From the NCBI GenBank assembly GCA_020636075.1, contig JACJYO010000015.1, forward strand, positions 1 through 64,000: a DNA stretch of 64,000 bases, read 5' to 3'. Both the position numbers and the translations under genes were made by a program. Positions 35,724 to 44,370 of the stretch are shown here, one piece after another. Numbering within the stretch: position 1 is the first letter of the stretch; each line of letters opens with the position of its first letter. Source of the stretch: Lewinellaceae bacterium. Lineage in GTDB: Bacteria; Bacteroidota; Bacteroidia; Chitinophagales; Saprospiraceae. The notes under the pieces were generated by a model that ran no database searches, had not been told where the DNA came from, and saw nothing but the letters and a program-made list of their open reading frames with translations.

Positions 35724-36284
35724 TTACCAGTTAATTGGGATCGCCTCAGGACAATCAGTCCAATCCAGGCACCAGTCTGCTTCATCCCATTCGCAGGCAA
35801 AGCACAGACAGGGCGAAGGGCAGGCGCACAATTTCAGATTGCACCGGATAACGGTCGGTTGTTGCCTTCCCAACAAATCGATATGCTTAAAATCCATACC
35901 GACAATAACTCCATCAACTGCAGCCAGCCGTTGCCCTACCGAAACCGGGGGAAAGGCTGGTTGGTGCGCAAAACAGCGCCTGGAAGTGTACAGCCCATCA
36001 CCCGCCAGTTGGTCAAAGCCCTTGCCATCGTCGGAAAAAAGGTCGGCGGCAAAGCCAAATGCGGACGGTAGACTGTCCGGGTTCTGAAAATTCCGGAGCC
36101 TGATCTCGCGGACATAGGCCGTGGCTCCAACTACCCGGGTGCGCATATCCAGGACTGCCAGATGCGCATTCCAATAACTGCCATCACGTTGTGCGGCTGC
36201 GGGAATATGCACCAGAACAATAGACAGCATAAGTGCAATTTTCCCAGGTTGAAACCAACACACCGGGTCCAAAATTCCTGACAT
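35724..36284 (-). CDS. Small secreted protein with Cys-rich tail
   Basis: A protein of about 186 residues (ATG 36284; ATG 36290 adds two residues). The signal peptide is FQPGKIALMLSIVLVHIPAAAQ. The mature part begins RDGSYWNAHLAVLDMRTRVVGATAYVREIRLRNF, and has DDGKGFDQLAGDGLYTSR, similar to extracellular beta domains. The last ~40 residues hold eight Cys (CNLKLCACPSPCLCFAC ...) and a Trp/Asp-rich end. No domain is recognised. The Cys density suggests disulfides outside the cytoplasm or metal binding. Confidence 0.62.
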   Translation of the reverse strand: MSGILDPVCWFQPGKIALMLSIVLVHIPAAAQRDGSYWNAHLAVLDMRTRVVGATAYVREIRLRNFQNPDSLPSAFGFAADLFSDDGKGFDQLAGDGLYTSRRCFAHQPAFPPVSVGQRLAAVDGVIVGMDFKHIDLLGRQQPTVIRCNLKLCACPSPCLCFACEWDEADWCLDWTDCPEAIPINW

Positions 36285-36705
36285 GATCATTTGTTGTTTT
36301 TGATGGAATTAAGTTCTGCTGCATTGTTTCCGGAGCTCAGCTTTCCAGTTTCGACCGACAGCCTGCTTTGCCCACAGACAACTAAAAAAAACACCAGCTT
36401 CATGATCCTTTTTGGGATTGAGGGGAGAGAGCATGATCAGCGCATCCCAAACGAAACAAGAAACGCCGAACACGCTCTCGGAGGAATTTCTGACCAGACA
36501 AAGTTAGCCCGGCGCCAACGGGCTTTACCAGACAACCTGTGGCACAAAAAAGGGGTAAACAGGATGGTCATCCCCATCTAACAAACTGGAAACAAACTAT
36601 TTACAGGCAAATCTCCGGTCGCAATTGCAGGCAACAAGTACGCATAGAACAGGTGTAGAAGTTTTGAAATTTCTTTATTCCAAAAGTTGCCCTAACCGGA
36701 ATCAA

Positions 36706-36830
36706 ATCCGTGTTTATCAGCGTTTCGCCGAAGGCGAATCAGCGGAATCCGCGTTCCAAACCTTCACAAGCAGGAATAGAACACGGATGAGACGGATTCG
36801 CCTTTGGCGAAGACACGGATTTTCGCTGAG
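36706..36830. repeat. Inverted pair of small palindromes
   Basis: The left half has ATCCGTGTTTATCAGCG then TTCGCCGAAGGCGAA. The right half has TTCGCCTTTGGCGAA, then ACACGGAT, in inverse order. It is a BIME-like arrangement. Confidence 0.5.
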
Positions 36831-37458
36831 TTGATCCCGGTTTGGGTAGTTCAGGCAGTGCGCAGTTTAAAGTACTGCATAGGAAAGCCATTTTGCGCAA
36901 AAAAATACCCGCCGGGCGGAGTGCCGCGGCGGGTAGCCAAAATTACCGGGAATACCGGAAGCTTAAAGGTGAATGATCTCGATGACAATCGCTTCCGGGC
37001 GCCGGTGGTCACACGGTATTGCGGCTATGCTTCGCTGGGTAAATCGATTATTCATGAACAGGCGGGTTTAGGTTAGCAGTGCAAGTAACAGGTACAAAAT
37101 TCGCTGCTGCCAGAGTTCGACACAACGACAATTCAAACCACTTTTTTCACGTGGATTGTTCCCGCCAAAATAGTGCAGCGTTTTCGTTTTCAGCAACTTA
37201 CGCCAATTTACATGGCCATCTTTGCTCCCGATTTTTCCCGACGACTGCCGTTTTTCAACCAAAAACAGTATGTTTACCTGTAGAAGTGCATACCGCGCAG
37301 CCTGCCCTCCAGGCACGTTGCCCCGTTCCATCCTGAAGCAACACCGGCGGTTTGTACAGCGCACAGTTTTTCAGCCACATTCAGGAATACCTGCCTGTTC
37401 CCGGCAGCAATGAGGCTATCGCATATGTCCTGGTTCGCTCCGTAACATCAGAATTTTC

Positions 37459-37516
37459 ACCACGGAGACACAGAGGACACAGAGATTAGTTCTACGTGCC
37501 CTCTGTGTCTCCGTGG
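37459..37516. repeat. Inverted CCACGGAGACACAGAGG repeat
   Basis: The arm ACCACGGAGACACAGAG (from 37459) is matched by CTCTGTGTCTCCGTGGT (37500-37516), with a second CACAGAG inside. Partial copies are at 10653-10680 and 49030-49055. Confidence 0.6.
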
Positions 37517-37593
37517 TAAATAAAATAATCTACGGCGGCCATTTCTACGTTTCCGGACCTCTGAGACAGCCTCCTTGTTCAAACTGTGCAACC

Positions 37594-39102
37594 ATGATCA
37601 AGGAACTCAACGACCTCCTCCATTTTGTCAAAACCAGCGTTTGGCGCGACGAACAACTGCTCACTTTTTTTGCCAATACCGATCCCGAACTACTGCATTT
37701 GTACCAAACCGTCTGGAAAAACAACCTTGCCAGCGACGCCGAAGCCGCACGAACCGCCGACCTGGGACTGACGACCTATAAAAAACAAGCCCGCAGCCTC
37801 CGGAAAGTCCTCCGTCAGATGAGTATCTTTTTTGATGAGGAAAAAGCGAAGGTCGATGCCACAGTCAAAAACTACGTGGAAGGCACCCTCGAACTGGCCC
37901 TGATGAACCTCCTGCACATGCGCGGATACCGCCATGCACCGCTGGGCATTGCCAAACGCCTGTATCGCCGAGGCATCGACTACGACGTGCCGGGATTCGC
38001 CGCCGAAGCCCTACGCGTGTTGAAAGAATCGGTGATCAGTGTGGGTGGAAGTGCCCGGCAGTTCGACGCGTACTCCGCTGAATACTGGACCTGCCGGGCC
38101 TACGCCGAAGCCGAAGAGCGCGCCGCCGACTGTTTCCAACGACTCAAATTGCCGCACCTGCAACACAAGGCACCCCAGGGCGATTTTCAAGCGCAAACCC
38201 GGCAATGTCTGCAAGCGCTCGAACCCTTCAAAGGCAAAACGCCCTCCTACCTCTTTCACGTCTACTTTTACATCATCCGGGGAAACTACCTGCTCGAAAC
38301 CGCCAACTTCAACGCCGCCCTGGACAACTTCAACGAGGCGATCCGGTATTTCCAAAGCAAACGCTACCCGGTCGGGAATTCCCTGGCCATGTTTTATTAC
38401 GCCAAAGTGCCGGCCTGCATCGGGCTGCGGCAATACGCCGAGGGCGAACAAGCCGTGCTGGCCAGCCTCGACCATGCGCCCAACGGTTCGCACAACTTTT
38501 TCAATGCCAATGAAATGTATTTCTACCTGGCCATGCACGCGGGCAAGTATGCCCAGGCGCTCGAACTCTACCAAACCACCACCCGGCACCGCCGCTTTTC
38601 CAACCTGCGACCGCCCCAGCGTGAAACCTGGCACATCCTCGGCGCCTACCTCTTCATCCTGTACCAACTCAAGGGCTGGACGCCGCCCGAAAACAGCCTG
38701 CCGGTCTTCCGCAGTTTTCGCTTTAACAATGAAACCCCGGTGTACGGCCAGGACAAAACGGGCATGAACGTGGCCATCCAGATCGCTTTCACCCTGCTGC
38801 TCCTGCTCGAAGGCCGGAAAGGCGACGTGCTGGAACGCATCGAAGCGCTCGAGAAGTACCGCAGCCGCTACCTGCACCACCCCGGCGCCGGCCGCTCCAA
38901 CTTGTTTATCCGGATACTGCTGCAACTACCCAAAAGCAACTTTCAGACGCCGGTGTTCCGACAAAAAATAGAGCCGCTCCTGCAGGAACTCTCCGCCGCA
39001 CCGCACCGGCCGGCCAACCAGCAATACGAACTGGAAATCATTCCCTATGAAACGCTGACGGGGTTGTTGCTGGAGTTTTTGGTGCGGAGGAAGGGTGATT
39101 AG
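37594..39102 (+). CDS. Helical-repeat (TPR-like) protein, unknown function
   Basis: A 502-residue soluble protein from ATG 37594 (MIKELNDLLHFVKTSVWRDEQLLTFFANTDPELLHLY). Predicted all-helical, with TPR-like units in the middle (YLFHVYFYIIRGNYLLETANFNAALDNFNEAIRYFQSKRY; EMYFYLAMHAGKYAQALELYQTTTRH). No signal peptide or enzyme motif. It resembles the 31740-33176 protein in length and architecture and may belong to the same expanded family of unknown role. The frame is open upstream to 37513, but that part overlaps a repeat and is not protein-like. Confidence 0.75.
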   Translation: MIKELNDLLHFVKTSVWRDEQLLTFFANTDPELLHLYQTVWKNNLASDAEAARTADLGLTTYKKQARSLRKVLRQMSIFFDEEKAKVDATVKNYVEGTLELALMNLLHMRGYRHAPLGIAKRLYRRGIDYDVPGFAAEALRVLKESVISVGGSARQFDAYSAEYWTCRAYAEAEERAADCFQRLKLPHLQHKAPQGDFQAQTRQCLQALEPFKGKTPSYLFHVYFYIIRGNYLLETANFNAALDNFNEAIRYFQSKRYPVGNSLAMFYYAKVPACIGLRQYAEGEQAVLASLDHAPNGSHNFFNANEMYFYLAMHAGKYAQALELYQTTTRHRRFSNLRPPQRETWHILGAYLFILYQLKGWTPPENSLPVFRSFRFNNETPVYGQDKTGMNVAIQIAFTLLLLLEGRKGDVLERIEALEKYRSRYLHHPGAGRSNLFIRILLQLPKSNFQTPVFRQKIEPLLQELSAAPHRPANQQYELEIIPYETLTGLLLEFLVRRKGD

Positions 39103-39114
39103 GGTTTGGTTACG

Positions 39115-39147
39115 AACGTCGGCAGGGTTTGAAACCCTGCCGACGTT
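39115..39147. terminator. Palindrome between convergent genes (CGTCGGCAGGG family)
   Basis: A perfect inverted repeat, arms of 16 bp around one G, 13 bp after the plus-strand stop and 23 bp before the minus-strand stop. An identical copy is at 44300-44332. It may serve as a bidirectional terminator; the U-tract is short (TTGTTATTTT). Confidence 0.55.
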
Positions 39148-39169
39148 GTTATTTTCCCCTACCCCCCTC

Positions 39170-42100
39170 CTAAATAAACTTCAACTCCCGAAACAACTCA
39201 TCCTTCCGGTCTTCCACCCAGTCAATAACCACTTGCTTGAAATCCGCCAGATTTTTAGGCGTCACGCTAATCGTAAATTCTTTCTTCACCACCACGGGCT
39301 TCTTGATATCCAGCACCACCCTGCCGTGGAAGCCGCCGATGCCGATGGATGCGTACAAGGTGACATCCATTTGCACGGAGAAGGTCTTCGTCACCCACTC
39401 GATGACTTCTTGCAGAATGTCGTCGATCACTTTGCTTACTTTGGTTTGAACCTCCAGTTCTATCGAAGTGTCGATATGGATTTGCAAGGAGCCCTCGATG
39501 GTAAATGAAGGGGCCGACACCACAGTTGCAAACCGCACCGTTTGCCCCAGGAAGGTCCCTTGCAGCCAAACCCCTTTGTCGGAAATGCCACCACCGGCGC
39601 CGCTGATGATCTGCACGCCGCCTACCTCGATATGCCCGTTGGAACAGGAAAGTTCAAAACCTGTACTGTTCAGCACACCTTTGACCGCGCCGCCTACATG
39701 GGCGATGGTATTCGCTTCCGGGTACAGGTTGAGCTCGGCAGTCACCGCAATACCTTGTTCCGATATCGAGATGGAGCCATGCACAATGGGTGATTCCACC
39801 AGTTTAAACAGGATCTCGCCACTGAGCCCAAAATGCAGGTTCAAGGGATCGATCTCGATACTGCCGCGCATATCCATCCCGATGATATTGGAAATAGCGC
39901 CGCGCAACCGCAGGCCCGTCCCGAAACCGCGTTCGAACGTGCCCAGCATGGCGAATTGGCTTTCCAGCGACGCCAGGCCGATTTGCGTTTTCCCCCGCAG
40001 CATCACGATCATACCCTGCATACCCGGCGTGATCTTCGGCAAAACGGACAACAGTTCGCCGCGCTCCTGTGGCGAAATAGGCAGTTTGCTTTCCGGGATC
40101 GTCGGGAATTCTTCGGGCGTACTCACCACCCAGCCGCCGCTCAGTTCCAGGTCCAGGTTGATGAATTTGGTTTTGAACGCTTTGTTCTGAATGCGGAACT
40201 CCGGCGGGAAAACATACACGAACTCGTGGATGATGCTGAACGTTTTCAGGAAGTTCAGCAGGTGCGCCACATTTTCATACAAACTGATAGTCACAATATC
40301 CTGCGTGCTTCCAATGTCCTTGCCGCCCAGGTATTTCGGCAGGGTGAGATAATTGGCCCCGATGGTGTACGACAAATCGGTACCCTTGGGATCTTTATAC
40401 GGGTCCAGCAGTACGCCACCCACTGTGAAAAACGCGATAAAGTCGTTCAGCACTTCGGCCAGAAAAGCCAGGTTGAGGCTGGGGCGCGGGAACCTGAATT
40501 CCGACCCCAAATTTGCGCCCTCCACACCCGCATAGTCGAAACGCAGGCGATCGTAAAATACCGGAATGGGAATGGGCAACGCCGTCTGGTAGGGAATAAT
40601 GCTGAACAACTCGCCCAATTCGATGGTTTGCCGCAGTTCCTTCGCCTTCGGCAAAAAATCCAGGTTGATCTTGTCCAACACGGAATTGCCTTTCCCGAGT
40701 ACCACCGAAGCTGCCAGCGTTACGGGGTCGTATTTGTCGATGGTGGCGTCTACGGAAAGTCCGATTAACTGGCCGTTCAGCATTTCGTGAAACGAAATAC
40801 TGCGCAACTCTACCAGGTTCAGCGCCGGTATAGGCACAGGTGTTCCTGCGCCCACAGCGATGTACTTGATGCCGGGCGAACTTGCCAGTTTGAAACCCAT
40901 TGTTCCCGTTCCGCCAAATTCGGCTTCGAACGCCAGGGTATCCGGCATGTTGAACCGCATAAACTGGCGGAACCGGTCGGGCGTTTCATTGAAGTAGGAA
41001 GCGACGACTCCCAGGGCGTCCAGCATCGGTTGGGGCAGGCGATTGTGGAAAAATGCATTCAGCTTGCCCGGGTCCAGGTTGTCGTTGTTGTCCAGCAGGT
41101 CAAAACTCATGAGCGGAATGGCGTCCGGGATCAGGTCGGCCACGCCATCCAGCTTGATCGAGCGGAACAGGTTTTGGAGTAAATCCAGCGGCAGTTGCAA
41201 TTCCCGGGTAATCTCGAAACCACCGGAAGCCGCAAACACCTGCCGCGCCGGATCGTATTGAAACACCGGCAATTGCACGCGTCCGGCGCCAATTTCGCCC
41301 ATGTCTATATTCCAGTAGGTTTTGCCGTTGACCTCCTCGGTTTCCACGCCTCTGAGCGGGCTGTTGAGCAGTTGCACAAAAGCGCCGTCGGGGCCGCCGC
41401 GCAGTTCCAGGTTGACGGTGGTCTCGTCCGGATGTTTCGGATCAAACGTCCGGAACAGCTCCAGGCGCGGCTTTCCGTTTTTTGTGCCAAACACATTGTT
41501 CACCTCGGAAGGAATGCCCAAAGCGATTCGCGCCGAAAGCCAAATATCCTTTTCCACCAACACAGACAATTTTGGAATACCGACCGCCAGCACACCCAGC
41601 TGCACGCTTTTTCCGGGAAGCGGGATTTCGGGTAGTTTGTGCGAGTACAATTTCAGGAAAGGACTGGCTGCCAGTTCCACCTTGCCGGTGCTGCTGATGG
41701 TGAAGACCATGTCGTAGCGCTCGGCAATGATGGGCCGTATCGTTGAAGGGATGTGCCGGAATTCCACCGTGATGTTGTTGGAACTGTTCCAAATCCCTTG
41801 GGTATCACGGGTCAAGGAAAGGATGGGCAAGGCCAGCACGATCTGCGGTTTATCCACGTCAGCAGATGGCAGGGGAATATCCAGGGCGATTTTACTGGAA
41901 TTTTCATCCGGGATAAAATCCAGGCTGAGGCTGCTTTTTTCTTTGGTAAACTGCAAAAATCCGCCGAGTTCGGGCAGGTTCGGAAGTTGCAATCCCCCTT
42001 TCAGGCCGTAGCGCCAATCCGAGGGAGCACCAGGTCCGGCGCCGGCAAATTCGAACATAGCAAACTCGGCATTCAGCTGCCCGACTTCGCCAAACGTAAA

Positions 42101-43798
42101 GCCCGCCGACACCCCGAAATCGATGTAGAGATACGGACCGCTAAGCCCGAAAATCAGGTTGCCGTGGTCCACTTCAAACTCGACGTATTTGTTATTGACT
42201 TCAATGCCGTACTTCAAAATCTGGTCGAACAGGAATTTTAGTCCCAGCGGTTTCGCCAATTGAAAACTTCCGGAAAACAGCCAGCCCCGATCGTCCGAGG
42301 GTGATTGCGCCAGCACCTCCGCCTCGATGCCGAGCAGCGATGCCCGGGTGCCAAACTCGAGTGCCATGACGCCGCTTTCGCGTTTGAAATGCAGGTGCAG
42401 GTCTTGCAGGGAAAAATCGACCCCACCGATGCCGTGTTTGGAAGAAACTTCAGCGCCAAACAAGGCCGACAGATCGCCGCTTTTCGGACTTATGCTCAGC
42501 TCCAGCGTGGTCATGTCTACCTGTGGAATGCCCTTCGGCCAGGGCAGGCCGAGTGGCTCGACAACTTCGCGCAACACCGCCGACACAGGGATTTTTTCGC
42601 CTTCGGCTAAATGACCGGTCATGGTGAAATCCGGGGCCGAGCCGGTAAGTTCAATATCCACATCCAGCGCACGCATCACACCGGACAGCACCGCTTCAAA
42701 AGCCCGGCGAGCAGCGTCGAATGGCGCCGACAAGTCGATCCGCAGGATCAATCCCGACAGCACCGCCAGCGAAGCCCCCATGGTCAGTACAGTCGTACCT
42801 ATGGTGATCACGATCATCGCCAACGCGATAGCTAATGACGCCGGATTGAGGTCAATCTGGAACGTTTGCAGACCGATATCATTCATTTTCCGGACCGGTT
42901 CGGGCAGCTGGGTATCCAGTTCCGGTATTTGCAACAGGCTACCCAGGGCAGCAAAGCCATTGAGCCGGATATCCCGCTGGTACAAGTGCAGACTTAGGAC
43001 TTCGTCGGCCTCCGGGACGCGCCCGATGAGCAGCACGGTTTGGCCACCCAGGTCCAACTCCAGGGAAACGCCCAGGGAAGCCTTTGGCGCTGTGTCTTCC
43101 GGATCAGGCGTGTGGGAAGACACGTGGGCACGCAGGTTCAGGCCTTTGTTGCCAAATTGCAAGGCAACCTCGGCGTCGCAGTTCAGGAAAAAACAGGGGC
43201 TGTCTCCCTGGTAAAAAAACGAGCCGCTGAACGTTCGCTTCGCAACCTTAAAAATCTGGGCAAATGCATTTCCGGCCTTTTTTGCCGGGTCGAGCTCGAG
43301 CGAAAGCTGCGGCATGCCGGCAGGCAATTGCACGCCAGGCCTGGAGTATGTGTAGGGGTCAGGTGCTGCGCCAAAACCCGATCCGTCACCCGCGGGGTCG
43401 TAGTCAACAGTGGAAAAGCGGATTTGCCCGCCGTTCGAGGCCAGCGCACTGAGCAAGGTGCTCGACGCCACACCCAGCAAGCGGGACAATTCGACCGTAT
43501 CGGCATCCAGGGTCAGTTGCATGGTCACATCTACCCGGCCGAAAGCATCGATTTGCAGACTGCCCTGCACCGGACATTCCGATTCGCCGCCAGGCAAATT
43601 GGTAAACCCGGTGAAGGTAGCGCGGTCGGCTTGCGCGGCGCCGGCACGCATCCGGTGCACGCCGAAGGCGCGGCCGCCCCAATATTGGTCAAGCCAGGCG
43701 CCCCATTTGTCGCCATAGTTTTGCCGGTCGAGCACGAGGGTACCGCCGACGACTTCGAGTTGTTTCTGAAGTGTTGGAATAGAGAGATTGTTTTGCAT
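39170..43798 (-). CDS. Giant beta-rich protein of unknown function (1542 aa)
   Basis: A 1542-residue protein without a Sec signal peptide. Most of it is alternating hydrophobic/polar beta strands in long repeated stretches (for example LSLELD, VSLELDLGGQTVLLIG, VELSRLL, FTMTGHLAEGEKIPV, GSISISEQGIAVTAELNLYPE). One hydrophobic helical hairpin sits at residues 318-351 (SLAIALAMIVITIGTTVLTMGASLAVLSGLIL). The strand pattern recalls DUF6603-like or AsmA-type beta-groove proteins, but I cannot assign a family with confidence. It is unlike the T9SS cargo in its lack of sorting domain and repeats. It stands alone between two convergent/divergent gaps. Confidence 0.72.
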   Translation of the reverse strand: MQNNLSIPTLQKQLEVVGGTLVLDRQNYGDKWGAWLDQYWGGRAFGVHRMRAGAAQADRATFTGFTNLPGGESECPVQGSLQIDAFGRVDVTMQLTLDADTVELSRLLGVASSTLLSALASNGGQIRFSTVDYDPAGDGSGFGAAPDPYTYSRPGVQLPAGMPQLSLELDPAKKAGNAFAQIFKVAKRTFSGSFFYQGDSPCFFLNCDAEVALQFGNKGLNLRAHVSSHTPDPEDTAPKASLGVSLELDLGGQTVLLIGRVPEADEVLSLHLYQRDIRLNGFAALGSLLQIPELDTQLPEPVRKMNDIGLQTFQIDLNPASLAIALAMIVITIGTTVLTMGASLAVLSGLILRIDLSAPFDAARRAFEAVLSGVMRALDVDIELTGSAPDFTMTGHLAEGEKIPVSAVLREVVEPLGLPWPKGIPQVDMTTLELSISPKSGDLSALFGAEVSSKHGIGGVDFSLQDLHLHFKRESGVMALEFGTRASLLGIEAEVLAQSPSDDRGWLFSGSFQLAKPLGLKFLFDQILKYGIEVNNKYVEFEVDHGNLIFGLSGPYLYIDFGVSAGFTFGEVGQLNAEFAMFEFAGAGPGAPSDWRYGLKGGLQLPNLPELGGFLQFTKEKSSLSLDFIPDENSSKIALDIPLPSADVDKPQIVLALPILSLTRDTQGIWNSSNNITVEFRHIPSTIRPIIAERYDMVFTISSTGKVELAASPFLKLYSHKLPEIPLPGKSVQLGVLAVGIPKLSVLVEKDIWLSARIALGIPSEVNNVFGTKNGKPRLELFRTFDPKHPDETTVNLELRGGPDGAFVQLLNSPLRGVETEEVNGKTYWNIDMGEIGAGRVQLPVFQYDPARQVFAASGGFEITRELQLPLDLLQNLFRSIKLDGVADLIPDAIPLMSFDLLDNNDNLDPGKLNAFFHNRLPQPMLDALGVVASYFNETPDRFRQFMRFNMPDTLAFEAEFGGTGTMGFKLASSPGIKYIAVGAGTPVPIPALNLVELRSISFHEMLNGQLIGLSVDATIDKYDPVTLAASVVLGKGNSVLDKINLDFLPKAKELRQTIELGELFSIIPYQTALPIPIPVFYDRLRFDYAGVEGANLGSEFRFPRPSLNLAFLAEVLNDFIAFFTVGGVLLDPYKDPKGTDLSYTIGANYLTLPKYLGGKDIGSTQDIVTISLYENVAHLLNFLKTFSIIHEFVYVFPPEFRIQNKAFKTKFINLDLELSGGWVVSTPEEFPTIPESKLPISPQERGELLSVLPKITPGMQGMIVMLRGKTQIGLASLESQFAMLGTFERGFGTGLRLRGAISNIIGMDMRGSIEIDPLNLHFGLSGEILFKLVESPIVHGSISISEQGIAVTAELNLYPEANTIAHVGGAVKGVLNSTGFELSCSNGHIEVGGVQIISGAGGGISDKGVWLQGTFLGQTVRFATVVSAPSFTIEGSLQIHIDTSIELEVQTKVSKVIDDILQEVIEWVTKTFSVQMDVTLYASIGIGGFHGRVVLDIKKPVVVKKEFTISVTPKNLADFKQVVIDWVEDRKDELFRELKFI

Positions 43799-43923
43799 CG
43801 GTATTTTGTTTAGAACTGACAGGATTGGATTCCTAAGTCGGCATTGTCAAATAGAAGGGAGCAGCAGGTGGTGGTTCCGGGATTTATGGTTTCAAATAAA
43901 TACCCGATAATGTATTGTTAGTT

Positions 43924-44110
43924 CAGATGTCTCTCTTCGGTCGACATGACAGTCGTTTATTTTTAAACTAAATCTTACCGGATTTCTCGCTACGCTCGAA
44001 ATTGCGGCAGGGCGCAGGTAAAATTTCGAGCGTAGCGAGAAATCTGATTGAAACTAATCTTGTCATTTCAACTTGTCATGTCGATCCGCCGAAGGCGAGA
44101 GAGACATCTG
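43924..44110. mobile_element. Nested inverted-repeat element
   Basis: The inner arms of 23 bp are perfect (43981-44003 with 44022-44044; core TTTCTCGCTACGCTCGAAA). Outer arms 43924-43951 and 44074-44110 are an imperfect inverted repeat (CAGATGTCTCTC ... GACATGACA). No gene. It lies in the 568-bp space upstream of the 1542-aa gene, in the direction of the M48 gene. Confidence 0.6.
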
Positions 44111-44347
44111 GATTCGATTATTATCGGTTTATAAAGTGAAACGCTGTGTCCCGGAAACTTTGGGTTTGCAAATTATCGTATTCTTTAAAAATGCCAAGCC
44201 ATTCGGATACTGCATCCGGCAGTCTTTGCTCTTTTTGCTGAAAATTCAGGGGGTATGTCGTGCAGGTGGCAGGAATGGAACGCAACTGGGCTGAAACGCA
44301 ACGTCGGCAGGGTTTGAAACCCTGCCGACGTTAACTATTACTTTTTT
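44111..44347. other. Spacer between nested IR and M48 gene
   Basis: Contains only the CGTCGGCAGGG palindrome (44300-44332); the remaining sequence shows no gene. Confidence 0.45.
44300..44332. repeat. Second copy of the CGTCGGCAGGG palindrome
   Basis: Arm-for-arm identical to 39115-39147 (AACGTCGGCAGGGTTT, G, and complement). It lies 35 bp downstream of the M48 gene. Confidence 0.6.
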
Positions 44348-44370
44348 CGCGAACCAGCGGTTCGCGTTAC
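44348..44370 (-). repeat. REP-like hairpin at the M48 gene stop
   Basis: On the minus strand GTAA (44367-44370) precedes stem CGCGAACC, loop GCT and complement. The TAA of the foot is the stop of the M48-TPR gene (AAG TAA). Confidence 0.75.

Larger units (their letters stand above)
36291..37593. other. Gene-poor 1.3-kb region with repeats
   Basis: No convincing gene: short frames on both strands lack domains and start signals. It holds an inverted palindromic pair (36706-36830), a small GC hairpin near 36906-36935 and the CCACGGAGAC inverted pair (37459-37516). It may be decayed sequence or a regulatory/RNA region. I see no tRNA or rRNA in it. Confidence 0.55.

Noticed and set aside
36291..36581. 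96-codon frame in the gene-poor region
   Set aside because: No recognisable domain or start signal.
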